Numbered from the stretch's first letter, positions 18,174 to 27,335 are shown. The stretch is DNA of 64,000 bases from Acidisoma silvae (GCF_020618775.1 NZ_JAESVB010000007.1:1-64000), one strand, 5' to 3'. A program made the numbers and translations. Notes: generated by a model from the letters alone, not told the origin.

Positions 18174-18821
18174 ATGACCGCTTCGCAAAAATCCCGGATT
18201 GCCTCACGAAAACAGCCGAAACAGGCGCGTTCCACCGTGCTGGTTTCCGCCATTCTGGAAGCGGCGGCTCAGGTTTTGGCGGCCGAGGGGGCGGCGCGCT
18301 TCACCACCGCGCGGGTGGCGGAAAAGGCGGGCGTCAGCGTGGGCTCGCTGTATCAGTATTTCCCCAACAAGGCCGCCATCCTGTTTCGCTTGCAAAGCGA
18401 CGAATGGCGCCAGACGACCGATTTGCTGCGCGGCATTCTGGACGAGACGACAACCCCGCCCTTGCAGCGTCTGCGCCACCTCGTTCATGCCTTCATCCAG
18501 TCGGAATGCGAGGAAGCCGCTATGCGGGTGGCCTTGAGCGACGCAGCGCCGCTGTATCGCGATGCGCCCGAGGCGCAAGCCGTGCGGGTTTCAGGCAGCG
18601 ACCGGATGCGGCAGTTCATGGCTGAGGTCTTGCCGCACGTGCCCGAAGCTGAGCGCCTGGTTGCGGGCGAGCTTGTGAATATGACGCTGGGGGCCGTCGG
18701 CAAGCAGTTTTCCGAAACGACGCGCAGCCAGCCTGAGATCGACGCCTATGCGGGCGCGATGGCCGATATGGTCTGCGCCTATCTGGAAAAACTGGAACAG
18801 ACGGCCGCAGCCGGGGCTTGA
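18174..18821 (+). CDS. TetR/AcrR family transcriptional regulator
   Basis: 215 residues. The N-terminal helix-turn-helix is textbook: 'AAQVLAAEGAARFTTARVAEKAGVSVGSLYQYFPNKAAIL' (about 26-65). The C-terminal ligand domain is all-helical ('LAGELVNMTLGAVGKQFSE' region) and does not reveal the inducer. I start at 18174 (MTASQK); longer readings enter the divergent promoter. The likely target is the adjacent methyltransferase and itself. Confidence 0.9.
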   Translation: MTASQKSRIASRKQPKQARSTVLVSAILEAAAQVLAAEGAARFTTARVAEKAGVSVGSLYQYFPNKAAILFRLQSDEWRQTTDLLRGILDETTTPPLQRLRHLVHAFIQSECEEAAMRVALSDAAPLYRDAPEAQAVRVSGSDRMRQFMAEVLPHVPEAERLVAGELVNMTLGAVGKQFSETTRSQPEIDAYAGAMADMVCAYLEKLEQTAAAGA

Positions 18822-18927
18822 CCGCCCATGCCCGGCCCATCCTCAACTGTTGCTGAAAGCGCTTGCCGCGGGCCAAGCCCCTGACCACCTCCATCATAGC
18901 GGCATTCAGCCGCGACAGGAGACGGTT

Positions 18928-19320
18928 ATGGCCAGCATCGACATGCCGCGCGATCCAGGCGGCGATAAGATCGCGGCAAGCCAGGTCAACGGCACCACGG
19001 TCTACGACACGGCCGGCACAAAGCTTGGCCATGTCTTTGACATCGTCATCGACAAGGTTTCGGGCCAGACAGATTATGCCGTGCTGAGCTTCGGTGGGTT
19101 CCTGGGTATCGGCGACCGCTACCATCCGCTGCCCTGGCCGCAATTGCGCTATGACACCGAACGGGGCGGCTATGTGATCGACCGCAGCCGCGCCCAGCTT
19201 GAAGGCGCGCCGCATTACGATGCCGATCACATCGGCACATGGTCCGGCGGCCAAAGCCAAGCCGTCGACAGCTATTACGGCGGCGGCGATGCCGGGCTGG
19301 GTGCCGAGCCGATCCGCTGA
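18928..19320 (+). CDS. PRC-barrel domain protein
   Basis: 130 residues: PRC-barrel core 'GTTVYDTAGTKLGHVFDIVIDKVSGQTDYAVLSFGGFLGIGDRYHPLPWPQL', then a flexible Gly/Ser/Tyr-rich tail. Stand-alone PRC-barrel proteins of this kind are common in alphaproteobacteria and often stress-induced, but their role is unsettled. The ATG at 18928 has AGGAGAC just upstream. The stop lies one base from the stop of the convergent CFA synthase gene. Confidence 0.85.
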   Translation: MASIDMPRDPGGDKIAASQVNGTTVYDTAGTKLGHVFDIVIDKVSGQTDYAVLSFGGFLGIGDRYHPLPWPQLRYDTERGGYVIDRSRAQLEGAPHYDADHIGTWSGGQSQAVDSYYGGGDAGLGAEPIR

Positions 19321-20538
19321 TCAGAGCGGCTTGGTGATGCGGTACAGCCCGACATCGATGGCGCCGGCGCGGAAACCCGCCTCGCAATAGGCGAGATAAT
19401 AATCCCAGCGGCGGCTGAAGGCGTCATCCATGCCTTCAGCGCGCAGCACCGGCCCGGCCGCGTGAAAGCGGCGGCGCCATTCCGCCAAAGTTTCGGCATA
19501 GCTCAACCCGAAGGTTTCCAATCCTTCCAGGCGCAGGCCGGCGCGGCTGATTTCATCCTGCATGATGGGAATGGTGGGCAGCATGCCGCCCGGAAAGACA
19601 TAGAGCTGAATGAAATCCGGCACGCGCAGATAGGCCTCGAATTTTTCTTCCGAAATTGAGATGACCTGTAAAACGGCTGTCCCGCCGGGTGCCAGACAGT
19701 CCTGCAACCGCTGGAAATAAGCCGGCCAATAGTCGCGGCCTACGGCTTCCAGCATTTCGATGGAAACGATGCGGTCAAACTGCCCCTCGACATCGCGGTA
19801 ATCCTGCAAACGCAAATCCGCCTGCCCGGCCTGCACGGAAAAGGCGAGACGTTCGCGCGCATAGTCCAATTGCGCGGGCGACAGTGTCAGCCCGGTGACA
19901 TGGCATCCGCGCGCCACCAGCCGCTGCGCCAGGCCGCCCCAGCCACAGCCGATTTCCAGCACCTCTTCCCCGCCCTCGATATCGAGCAGCGACAGGATGC
20001 GGTCCTGCTTCACGGTCTGTGCCTGTTCCAGCGTCTGCGCGTTCCTGCCGTAGAGCGCTGAGGAATAGGTCATGCCGTCGTCCAGCCAACGGCGGTAGAA
20101 GTCATTGCCGAGATCGTAATGCGCCATGATATTGCGGCGCGCGCCGAGCTTGGTATTGGCGTGGCGGCCATGGCGCAGGCGGTTGAGGCTGCGGGTCAGC
20201 CAGGAACCATCCAGAGAATTGCCCAGAGCCGTCTGGTTCCGTGCGGCGAGTTCGATCAACACCGGCAGGTCCGGACTGTGCCAATCCCCGTCCATATAGG
20301 ATTCCGCGAAGCCGACATCGCCGCGCAAGGCCAGTTTCAGCAAAGGCCGCCAGCTATGCAGCGCCAGAACCGCTTCCGGGCCGGGCTCGGCGCCTTGGCC
20401 GACCAATTCAGTGCCGCCGGGCAGGCGCACGACCAGCCGGCCAAGCGCCAGCCGTCGCAACAGCTTCGCCAGGATGACGCGCCCAAGCAGAGCACCGGGT
20501 GCGAAGGGAATGGAGGCAGAGGCCGCAAAACTGGACAT
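19321..20538 (-). CDS. Cyclopropane-fatty-acyl-phospholipid synthase family protein
   Basis: 405 residues with the full CFA-synthase layout: an N-terminal lipid-binding part (to about 120), 'MAHYDLGNDFYRRWLDDGMTYSSALY', 'TLEQAQTVKQDRIL', SAM motif 'VLEIGCGWGGLAQRL' and 'IVSIEMLEAVGRDYWPAYF'. It transfers a methylene from S-adenosylmethionine to unsaturated acyl chains of membrane lipids, or makes a related methylated product. The start at 20538 (MSSFAAS) lies two bases after the DUF1365 stop. It is last of three minus-strand genes with DUF1365 and FAD oxidoreductase. Confidence 0.92.
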   Translation of the reverse strand: MSSFAASASIPFAPGALLGRVILAKLLRRLALGRLVVRLPGGTELVGQGAEPGPEAVLALHSWRPLLKLALRGDVGFAESYMDGDWHSPDLPVLIELAARNQTALGNSLDGSWLTRSLNRLRHGRHANTKLGARRNIMAHYDLGNDFYRRWLDDGMTYSSALYGRNAQTLEQAQTVKQDRILSLLDIEGGEEVLEIGCGWGGLAQRLVARGCHVTGLTLSPAQLDYARERLAFSVQAGQADLRLQDYRDVEGQFDRIVSIEMLEAVGRDYWPAYFQRLQDCLAPGGTAVLQVISISEEKFEAYLRVPDFIQLYVFPGGMLPTIPIMQDEISRAGLRLEGLETFGLSYAETLAEWRRRFHAAGPVLRAEGMDDAFSRRWDYYLAYCEAGFRAGAIDVGLYRITKPL

Positions 20539-20540
20539 AA

Positions 20541-21323
20541 TCAGCCTGTCACGATTGTAACGGTGTGCGCGGGCGGTGCGGGCTTGGGATAGAACCCCAC
20601 CTTCTTGCGCCAGAGTTTCAAAGCTTCCCAATGGATGCCGGCGATAACCTTCAAGCCCAGCGCGGGCGATTTCAGAACCGCGCCGAGCAGGGCGGCGTCC
20701 GTCAGTTCCACGCGCTGTCCCGACAGGCCGGCGGTGATGACCTTGCCGGTTGCGCCGCCCACCGCGCCCATGCCGTCGATGACGACCGACAGGCGCTTGC
20801 CCGGTGGCAGCACGCGAAAGCGGTATTCCATGTCCATCGGCATGAAGGGCGAGACATGAAACACTTTGCGCGTGGCCTGGCGGATGCTGCGGCTTTCCGG
20901 ATTTTCCACCCCGATCAGATAGGAATGGCGCTGCCCGAAGGTGTTGTTGACCTGGTACAGAATGCCGCGCAGCGCGCCCGCCGCGTCATGACAAAAAAAG
21001 ACGCTGAGCGGATTGAAGGCATGACCCAGCACACGCGGCATGCAGAGCAGGCGGATCGCGCCGGACGCATCGATGCCGGCGGCTGCACATTGATCCCGCA
21101 CCCAGTCGCGCAAACCCTGCGCGCGGCCGTCACCATGATCGCGCTCGAAAAAGCTCACCAGATTGAAGCGGCCGACGGAAAACAGGCGCAGCTTGGATGA
21201 CAGGCTTTGCATCTCATCGAGATCAATCAGGATCGAGAAGATGCGGTAACGCAGGTCATGCCGGGCGGGATGATAGCGCCGGTGCATGACGACGCCGGGA
21301 TAAAGGGCGGATTGCCATGTCAT
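20541..21323 (-). CDS. DUF1365 domain protein
   Basis: 260 residues matching DUF1365: 'YPGVVMHRRYHPARHDLRYRIFSILIDLDE', 'LLCMPRVLGHAFNPLSVFFCHD' and 'KVFHVSPFMPMDMEYRF'. The biochemical activity is not established, but the family travels with FAD oxidoreductases and CFA-type methyltransferases in lipid-modification loci, as here. The stop/start overlap with the upstream oxidoreductase and a two-base gap to CFA synthase show a tight operon. Confidence 0.9.
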   Translation of the reverse strand: MTWQSALYPGVVMHRRYHPARHDLRYRIFSILIDLDEMQSLSSKLRLFSVGRFNLVSFFERDHGDGRAQGLRDWVRDQCAAAGIDASGAIRLLCMPRVLGHAFNPLSVFFCHDAAGALRGILYQVNNTFGQRHSYLIGVENPESRSIRQATRKVFHVSPFMPMDMEYRFRVLPPGKRLSVVIDGMGAVGGATGKVITAGLSGQRVELTDAALLGAVLKSPALGLKVIAGIHWEALKLWRKKVGFYPKPAPPAHTVTIVTG

Positions 21324-22693
21324 GCGTCAAGCGTCCGCCGCGCGCTGATCTCAGCCGCCTCCTGCGACAGGAAGATGCGCCCGGATTCATCGGCGACCTG
21401 CCAAGGCCGGCGCACGCCGCCCAGCGCTTCGGCCACGGCGAGCCCGGCCTGCAATCCATCCTCATGAAAGCCGGCGCCGAACCAGGCGCCGCAGAACCAG
21501 ACGCCGCCCCGCCCCTGGATATCCCATAGCTGCCGCTGCGCCGCTGCCGTGCGCGCGTCGAACAGCGGATGCGCATAACTCTCCGTATGCAGGATGCTGC
21601 CTGCCTTGGGCGGATGCGACGGGTTGATGGTGACGAAATAATCCGTGGGTGCCGGCAGATTCTGTAGCCGGTTCATCCAATAGGTCAGATAAGGCGGCGG
21701 CGCACCGACGCCCTCTGTTTCAACGAAATTCCAGGATGACCAGGCAAGCTTGCGCTTGGGCATCAGGCTGCGGTCGGTATGCAGCACGGCCAGGTTGCGG
21801 GTGGTGCCGAAAGCGCCGAGCAGATCGCGCTCGCGGTCATCCGCGTCGGCCAGCATGGCCAGCGCCTGATGCGCGTGGGTCGCGATAACGACATGGTCAT
21901 GCTCGGCACTCTCTCCGCCCATATCCCAGATTTTGACACGACCGCCCAAGCGCTCCACCCGACGGATCGGGCGATTTTTGTAGATGCGCCCCGAAATGCC
22001 CGAGACGAGCTTGAAGACATAGGCAGCCGACCCGCGGGTAACCGTGCGCCAGATCGGGCGGCGGGCGATCTGCAAAAGCCCGTGATTGACGCAGAAGCGC
22101 AGAAAGGCACCGGCCGGATAATGCGCGATGCCGTCCGTCGGCGTGGACCAGATGGCGGAGGCCATGGGCAGAAGATGATCGTCGCGGAAAGCCGCGCCAT
22201 AGCCGCGCAGATCGAGATAGGCGCCGAGCGTCATGCCCTGCCGCTCGATCATGTCGATGTCGCGCGGGGCCTCCCGATAGAAGCGCCAAAGATCGCGCAG
22301 CATGGACCAGAAGCGCGGCCGTAGGATATTGCGCGGCTGGGCGAAAAGCCCGGGCAGATCGCGCCCCGCATATTCGAAGCCGCCATCATCCTTCGACACC
22401 GCGAAAGACATGTCGGAAGCTTCCGTCGGCACATCCAGATGCTGGAACAACGCCGTCAGATTCGGATAGGTCTGCTCGTTATAGACGATGAAGCCGGTAT
22501 CGATGCCGAGCGGCCCGGTGGGGCTTGGCACCCGCACGGTATTGCTATGGCCGCCCAGCCGGTCATCGGCCTCGTACAGGGTCACGTCATGACGCTGGCT
22601 GAGCAGCCAGGCAGCCGAAAGGCCGGCGATGCCCGAGCCAACCACGGCGATATTCAAACGCTCGGCCTTCGTTTCGGCGGCAGTGATAGACAT
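21320..22693 (-). CDS. FAD-dependent oxidoreductase (amine-oxidase-like) of the CFA/DUF1365 locus
   Basis: 457 residues. The dinucleotide-binding motif is near the N-terminus: 'IAVVGSGIAGLSAAWLLSQRHDVTLYEADDRLGGHSNTV'. The C-terminal FAD motif is 'GVWFCGAWFGAGFHEDGLQAGLAVAEAL'. Members of this family, close to flavin desaturases/saturases, are always found beside DUF1365 and CFA synthase, so a role in oxidising or isomerising lipid acyl chains is likely but unproven. The start at 22693 is divergent from the hydrolase-DUF1295-CFA2 genes, 165 bases away. Confidence 0.88.
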   Translation of the reverse strand: MSITAAETKAERLNIAVVGSGIAGLSAAWLLSQRHDVTLYEADDRLGGHSNTVRVPSPTGPLGIDTGFIVYNEQTYPNLTALFQHLDVPTEASDMSFAVSKDDGGFEYAGRDLPGLFAQPRNILRPRFWSMLRDLWRFYREAPRDIDMIERQGMTLGAYLDLRGYGAAFRDDHLLPMASAIWSTPTDGIAHYPAGAFLRFCVNHGLLQIARRPIWRTVTRGSAAYVFKLVSGISGRIYKNRPIRRVERLGGRVKIWDMGGESAEHDHVVIATHAHQALAMLADADDRERDLLGAFGTTRNLAVLHTDRSLMPKRKLAWSSWNFVETEGVGAPPPYLTYWMNRLQNLPAPTDYFVTINPSHPPKAGSILHTESYAHPLFDARTAAAQRQLWDIQGRGGVWFCGAWFGAGFHEDGLQAGLAVAEALGGVRRPWQVADESGRIFLSQEAAEISARRTLDA

Positions 22694-22858
22694 GTTTTGA
22701 CCCCATCCACCCTGTCGGCACCCTGCGATGCTCCAACCTGTTCCATACGCAGGGAAAAGCGGCACGGATGCAGGCGGCTGCCTTGCCGGATCGCCGCTCG
22801 CGCGCAGGCAGATGAGACGCTTCATTGCACGCGAACGGACGAAAGCTGTCGGGATAAT

Positions 22859-23761
22859 ATGCGGAATGAATTGCCCAATCCTGAACCGTGCATCACGCGG
22901 CGCGGCGTGACCCGCTCTGTATTTGGGCTGGGCCTGCTCGGTCTGGCGGCAACCGCCTGTTCACCTTTGGGTGTGCTCAACGGTCTGGCGCCACGCCGGC
23001 GCGCGGCCGAGGATATTGCCTATGGCCCCGACCCGCGCCAGAGGCTGGATATCTATGTGCCGGACGGGTTGAAGGCCCCGGCGCCGGTCGTCGTCTTCTA
23101 TTACGGCGGCGGCTGGGACAGCGGATCGAAAACCATGTACCGCTTCGTCGGCGGCGCACTGGCGGCAAAAGGCTTCATCACTGTCATTCCCGATTACCGG
23201 CTGTATCCGCAGGTCCGCTACCCGACATTTCTGGAGGATTGCGCCCTCGCCTTCGCTTGGACGGCGGCTCATAGCCGCCAATGGGGCGGCAGCGACACGC
23301 AAATGCTGATGGGCCATTCCGCCGGTGCCTATAACGCGGCGATGCTGGCGCTGGACCCCACCTATCTGCGCGCCGCGCAAAGCCGGCTGATGCCGGCCGG
23401 CACGGTGGGCATTGCCGGCCCCTATGATTTCCTGCCGCTGCAAAGCGCGGAACTGAAGACGATCTTTGGCTTCCCGACCGCGCCCGAAACCCAGCCGATC
23501 AACCATGTCGATGGCCACAACGCGCCGATGCTGCTGCTGGCCGGCACCAAGGACGTCACTGTCCTGCCACGCAATACCCAGCACCTGGCCGCGCGCATCA
23601 AGGACGCCGGCGGCCCGGTCTCATCCAAGCTCTATCCGGGGATCGATCACCGGGAGATCATCGGCGCCATGGGCCAGCCCTTCCGCTTTCTGGCGCCGAC
23701 TTTGCCCGACAGCGTCGCCTTCCTGCACGGCATCGCATCTGGGCAGGCTCAGCCCACGTAA
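22859..23761 (+). CDS. Exported alpha/beta hydrolase (putative Tat lipoprotein)
   Basis: 300-residue carboxylesterase-like hydrolase. Likely triad: Ser in 'MGHSAGAYNAAM', Asp in 'LAGTKDVTVLP', His in 'GIDHREIIG'. The oxyanion loop is 'FYYGGGWDSG'. The N-terminus has twin arginines ('TRRGVTRSVFGLGLLGL') and a lipobox-like 'AATACS', pointing to Tat export and lipidation. It is seven bases from DUF1295 and divergent from the oxidoreductase, so it likely belongs to the lipid locus. The substrate is unknown. Confidence 0.82.
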   Translation: MRNELPNPEPCITRRGVTRSVFGLGLLGLAATACSPLGVLNGLAPRRRAAEDIAYGPDPRQRLDIYVPDGLKAPAPVVVFYYGGGWDSGSKTMYRFVGGALAAKGFITVIPDYRLYPQVRYPTFLEDCALAFAWTAAHSRQWGGSDTQMLMGHSAGAYNAAMLALDPTYLRAAQSRLMPAGTVGIAGPYDFLPLQSAELKTIFGFPTAPETQPINHVDGHNAPMLLLAGTKDVTVLPRNTQHLAARIKDAGGPVSSKLYPGIDHREIIGAMGQPFRFLAPTLPDSVAFLHGIASGQAQPT

Positions 23762-23768
23762 GGCTTTC

Positions 23769-24572
23769 ATGGCGCTTCTTCTTTTCGTCACGCTTCTCTG
23801 TTGCAGCCTGCTGATGCTGATCGCCTGGCGCGTGCAGCAATCCAGCGGCAATAGCACCTGGGTCGATGTCGCCTGGACTTTTGGCACGGGCGCGGCCGGC
23901 ATCGCGCTGGCCCTATGGCCGCTATCGGGTCACGGCCCGATGACGGCGCGCCAAGGCCTCGTCGCAGTGATTGCCGCGCTTTGGGCCTTGCGGCTGGGAG
24001 CACATCTGCTGCAACGCGCGCTGAAGGGCCGGGACGATCCGCGCTATGCCAAGCTGAAGGAAAGCTGGGGCGCGTCCTATCAGTGGAAGATGCCGGCTTT
24101 CCTGCAAATGCAGGCCGTCAGCGTTTTCATTCTTGCCATGTTCATCATGCTGGCCGGGCGTAACCCCGCCCCCGGCCTCGGCCTGCTCGATATTCTGGCG
24201 ATCATCATCGCTGGCTGCTCCATCATCGGGGAAGCCCTGGCCGACCGCGAGGTTGCGCGTTTCGCCGCCAATCCCGCGAACAAGGGCAAGATCTGCGAGG
24301 CCGGGCTATGGGGCTGGTCGCGCCATCCGAACTACTTTTTCGAATGGCTGATCTGGGTCGCCTATGCGCTCTTCGCCATCAGCGGTTTGTCCTTTCCCTG
24401 GGGCGCGCTCGCCTGGGCCGGTCCTGTCGTGATGTATCTGGTTCTCGTCCATGCCTCCGGCATTCCGCCGACCGAGGAACATATGCTGCGCTCCCGTGGC
24501 GACGCTTTTCGCGACTATCAAAGCCGCGTCTCCAAATTCCTGCCTTTGCCGCCAAGGAAAGCCCGTTCATGA
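23769..24572 (+). CDS. DUF1295 family membrane protein
   Basis: 267 residues with about six hydrophobic helices and the steroid-reductase-like C-terminal signature 'GLWGWSRHPNYFFEWLIWVAYALFA', plus 'GIPPTEEHMLRSRGDAFRDYQSR' near the end. DUF1295 proteins resemble NADPH-dependent steroid/enone reductases and isoprenylcysteine methyltransferases. Its place between two lipid methyl-transfer genes suggests reduction of a modified acyl chain (inference). The stop overlaps the start of CFA-like gene two (ATGA). Confidence 0.88.
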   Translation: MALLLFVTLLCCSLLMLIAWRVQQSSGNSTWVDVAWTFGTGAAGIALALWPLSGHGPMTARQGLVAVIAALWALRLGAHLLQRALKGRDDPRYAKLKESWGASYQWKMPAFLQMQAVSVFILAMFIMLAGRNPAPGLGLLDILAIIIAGCSIIGEALADREVARFAANPANKGKICEAGLWGWSRHPNYFFEWLIWVAYALFAISGLSFPWGALAWAGPVVMYLVLVHASGIPPTEEHMLRSRGDAFRDYQSRVSKFLPLPPRKARS

Positions 24573-25597
24573 CCGCATTTGCGACCCTTGCCGCCGCGAC
24601 GGCCGAGCGCTTTCCCATCCCTGACGCGCTGTCGCGCATGGGCATCAGCATGATGGTGGAGCGCACGCGGCAGAAGCTGGCGACGCAGGCCGGTGCAAAT
24701 GGGCAGTTCGCGGCCGATATGGCTGATTTTCCCATCGCCCAGCATACGGACGCCGCTAATGCCCAGCATTACGAGGTGCCGGCCGCCTTTTTCGGCACCG
24801 TGCTGGGACCGCGCCGCAAATATTCGTCCTGCTTCTATGAAACCGGGCGCGAGACTTTGGGCGCCGCCGAAATCCTCGCCTTGCAGGCAACGGTCGACCA
24901 TGCCGGCATCGCCCAGGGGCAGGATATTCTGGAACTCGGCTGCGGCTGGGGGTCACTCACCCTGTTCATGGCCGAGCGCTTTTCAGACTCTCGCGTCACC
25001 GCCGTTTCCAACTCGGCCTCTCAGCGCGCCCATATCGAGGCGGAAGCCCGCTCACGCGGCCTGAACAATATCCGCGTCATCACCGCCGATATGAACGATT
25101 TCAAACCGGCCGGGCGGTTCGACCGCATCGTTTCGGTGGAGATGTTCGAGCATATGGCCAATTGGCGGCCGCTTCTTTCCGGCATGCGGGACTGGCTGCG
25201 CCCCAATGGCCTGGCAATGATCCATATCTTCACCCACCGGCTGGCCCCCTACCGCTTCGACCTCAACGACAAGGCGGATTGGATAGCGCAGCATTTCTTC
25301 ACCGGCGGCATCATGCCCAGCCGCGACCTGATGGGCTGCTTCCCGGACCTGTTTACGGTGGAGCAGGAATGGCAATGGGACGGTCGCCATTACCAGCGCA
25401 CGGCGGAAGCCTGGCTGCGCAATTTCGATGCGAATAGGACCGGTATTCGCCGTATTCTGTCACCCGTCTATGGGCGCGATACCGCTGTTTGGGAACGCCG
25501 CTGGCGGCTGTTTTTCCTGGCGACAGCCGGCCTGTTCGGCCATGCCGGCGGCGCGGAATGGGGTGTCACGCATTACCGTCTGCGGCCGGTCGTCTAA
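24569..25597 (+). CDS. Second CFA-synthase-like SAM methyltransferase
   Basis: 342 residues. It lacks much of the N-terminal lipid-binding domain of the 19321-20538 enzyme but keeps the catalytic core: 'HYEVPAAFFGTVLGPRRKYSSCFYETG', SAM motif 'ILELGCGWGSLTLFM', 'RIVSVEMFEHMANW' and 'HIFTHRLAPYRFD'. The Cys in 'SSCFY' is present here, while the first enzyme has Ala. Such short paralogues occur with DUF1295 in alphaproteobacteria and could methylate rather than cyclopropanate. It overlaps the DUF1295 stop by four bases. Confidence 0.88.
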   Translation: MTAFATLAAATAERFPIPDALSRMGISMMVERTRQKLATQAGANGQFAADMADFPIAQHTDAANAQHYEVPAAFFGTVLGPRRKYSSCFYETGRETLGAAEILALQATVDHAGIAQGQDILELGCGWGSLTLFMAERFSDSRVTAVSNSASQRAHIEAEARSRGLNNIRVITADMNDFKPAGRFDRIVSVEMFEHMANWRPLLSGMRDWLRPNGLAMIHIFTHRLAPYRFDLNDKADWIAQHFFTGGIMPSRDLMGCFPDLFTVEQEWQWDGRHYQRTAEAWLRNFDANRTGIRRILSPVYGRDTAVWERRWRLFFLATAGLFGHAGGAEWGVTHYRLRPVV

Positions 25598-25612
25598 GAC
25601 CGGCCGGCAGGC

Positions 25613-25741
25613 TCAAAAATGCGGGTTGACCATGAAATGGAACAAAACCAGCAGAAGCAGGCTGACCACGAGCGCCACCAGCATGCTCGCAGGTCGGAAA
25701 GCCGATCCGCGCGCGGGCTGTGATTTGATCGGTTCAGCCAT
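25613..25741 (-). CDS. 42-residue single-pass membrane miniprotein
   Basis: Reading the minus strand gives a 42-codon frame from ATG at 25741 to TGA at 25613. A near-ideal AGGAGG lies seven bases upstream. The product has a polar, basic start ('MAEPIKSQPARGSAFRP'), one transmembrane helix ('MLVALVVSLLLLVLFHF') and a short tail ('MVNPHF'). It follows the betC stop by 34 bases on the same strand, so it may be the distal gene of the betC transcript. No family is recognised. Confidence 0.68.
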   Translation of the reverse strand: MAEPIKSQPARGSAFRPASMLVALVVSLLLLVLFHFMVNPHF

Positions 25742-25775
25742 CTCTGCCTCCTGCCTTTTCGGTCTTTAGCTTTCT

Positions 25776-27326
25776 TCAGTCTCTCGCAGCTACGGGCGGA
25801 AAGCGCGCCATGGCTTCGAGGTCGTCCAGCTTCATATGGTTGCGCATATACATCTGGCTAGCGTCGCGCACAGGCTGAAAATCCCAAGAGGTCTGCTGTC
25901 CTTTTTGCAGGGCTCGGGACACCAGATGCCGCCGCTTCTGGCTGGCCAGAACCTGGGCGTGCAGGCTGGGCAGATCCCAGCGCGTTGCCGCTTCCGCCCG
26001 CATCGCGACAAGCCGCGCATCGTCCGGATCACGCGCCGCGATATTGTCCAGTTCCAGCGGGTCTTTGGAAAGATCGTAGAAGCGATCGGGATCGGTCGGG
26101 CAATGGATGTATTTCAGAACCCCGCGCCGGATCATGACCATGGGTGCCACCACGCCCTCCGCACAGTATTCGCCGATCACGTCGCCCGCATCATCCGCGC
26201 CCATGGCATAGGGCAGCAGGCTGCGCCCGTCATGATCGGTCGCGTAATCGGGCTCCTGCCCGCCGCCCGCGACAGCGGCCAGCGTCGGCAGGATATCGAC
26301 GAGCGACACGGGAGCTGCCACGCGATGCGGCTGAAAGCGGCCCGGCGCATGCATGATGAGCGGGATGCGGGACGCGCCCTCATAGAAATTCATTTTGAAC
26401 CACAGACCACGCTCGCCCAGCATTTCGCCGTGGTCGGCAATGACGATGGTGATCGTATTATCCGCGAATTCGCTGTCGCGTAGCGCACCCATGATGCTGC
26501 CGACATGGTCGTCGAAATAGGAGCAGGCAGCGTAATAGGCGTGGCGTGCGTCGCGCACATTCTGCTCGGTAATGGTCTGCGCATCCTGCGCACAGACGTG
26601 GCGCAGACGATCGGCATGGGGATCATTACCGGCCGCCGCCGCATCCACCTTCGGCATGTCGATCTCGGCCTCCGCGTAGCGGGACCAATAGGGATCGGCC
26701 ATGGTGAAAGGATCATGCGGATGCGTCATCGAGACGATCATGCAGAAAGGCCGATCGTCCTTGTCGCGCGCCATGTCATAAATCTTCTGGCGTGCGGCGA
26801 AGCCCACCTCGTCATCGAAATCCATCTGATTGGTGCGCACGCAACGCCCGGCCTGGGTGACGCTGTCCATGTTGTGGTACCAATCCAGACGCGTGTCGAA
26901 ATGTGTCCAGTCCGGCGTCCAGCCGAAATCGGCCGGGTAGATATCGGTCGTCAGCCGCTCCTCGAACCCGTGCAGCTGGTCGGGTCCGCAGAAATGCATC
27001 TTGCCGGCGAGGATGGTGCGATAGCCGGCGGCGCGCAGGTAATGCGCGAAGGTCGGCGATTGGGAGGGGAATTCCACCGCATTGTCATAAGCGCCGGTTG
27101 AGGACGGCAGGCGCCCGCTCATGAGGATGGCGCGCGACGGCGCGCAGAGCGGGCTATTGCAATAGGCAGCGTCGAAGATCACGCCTTCGGCGGCCAGACG
27201 GTCCAGATGCGGTGTCTTGGCGACGGTATTGCCATAGGCCGGCAATGCGCCCGCCGTCATCTGGTCCGCCATCAGGATAAGAATATTCGGCCGCTGGGTC
27301 ACGCTCAGTCCCTTCTGCATCGCCAT
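25776..27326 (-). CDS. betC: Choline-sulfatase
   Basis: 516-residue type I sulfatase. The formylglycine site is 'CNSPLCAPSRAIL' (Cys to be oxidised), metal ligands begin at 'LILMADQMTAG', and 'MTHPHDPF' and 'VIADHGEMLGERGLWFKM' complete the core. The C-terminal 'SRALQKGQQTSWDFQPVRDASQMYMRNHMKLDDLE' is diagnostic of BetC. It releases choline and sulfate from choline-O-sulfate in the cytoplasm. No betA/betB is adjacent. The divergent LysR at 27393 is its probable regulator. Confidence 0.93.
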   Translation of the reverse strand: MAMQKGLSVTQRPNILILMADQMTAGALPAYGNTVAKTPHLDRLAAEGVIFDAAYCNSPLCAPSRAILMSGRLPSSTGAYDNAVEFPSQSPTFAHYLRAAGYRTILAGKMHFCGPDQLHGFEERLTTDIYPADFGWTPDWTHFDTRLDWYHNMDSVTQAGRCVRTNQMDFDDEVGFAARQKIYDMARDKDDRPFCMIVSMTHPHDPFTMADPYWSRYAEAEIDMPKVDAAAAGNDPHADRLRHVCAQDAQTITEQNVRDARHAYYAACSYFDDHVGSIMGALRDSEFADNTITIVIADHGEMLGERGLWFKMNFYEGASRIPLIMHAPGRFQPHRVAAPVSLVDILPTLAAVAGGGQEPDYATDHDGRSLLPYAMGADDAGDVIGEYCAEGVVAPMVMIRRGVLKYIHCPTDPDRFYDLSKDPLELDNIAARDPDDARLVAMRAEAATRWDLPSLHAQVLASQKRRHLVSRALQKGQQTSWDFQPVRDASQMYMRNHMKLDDLEAMARFPPVAARD

Positions 27327-27335
27327 GACTAATCG

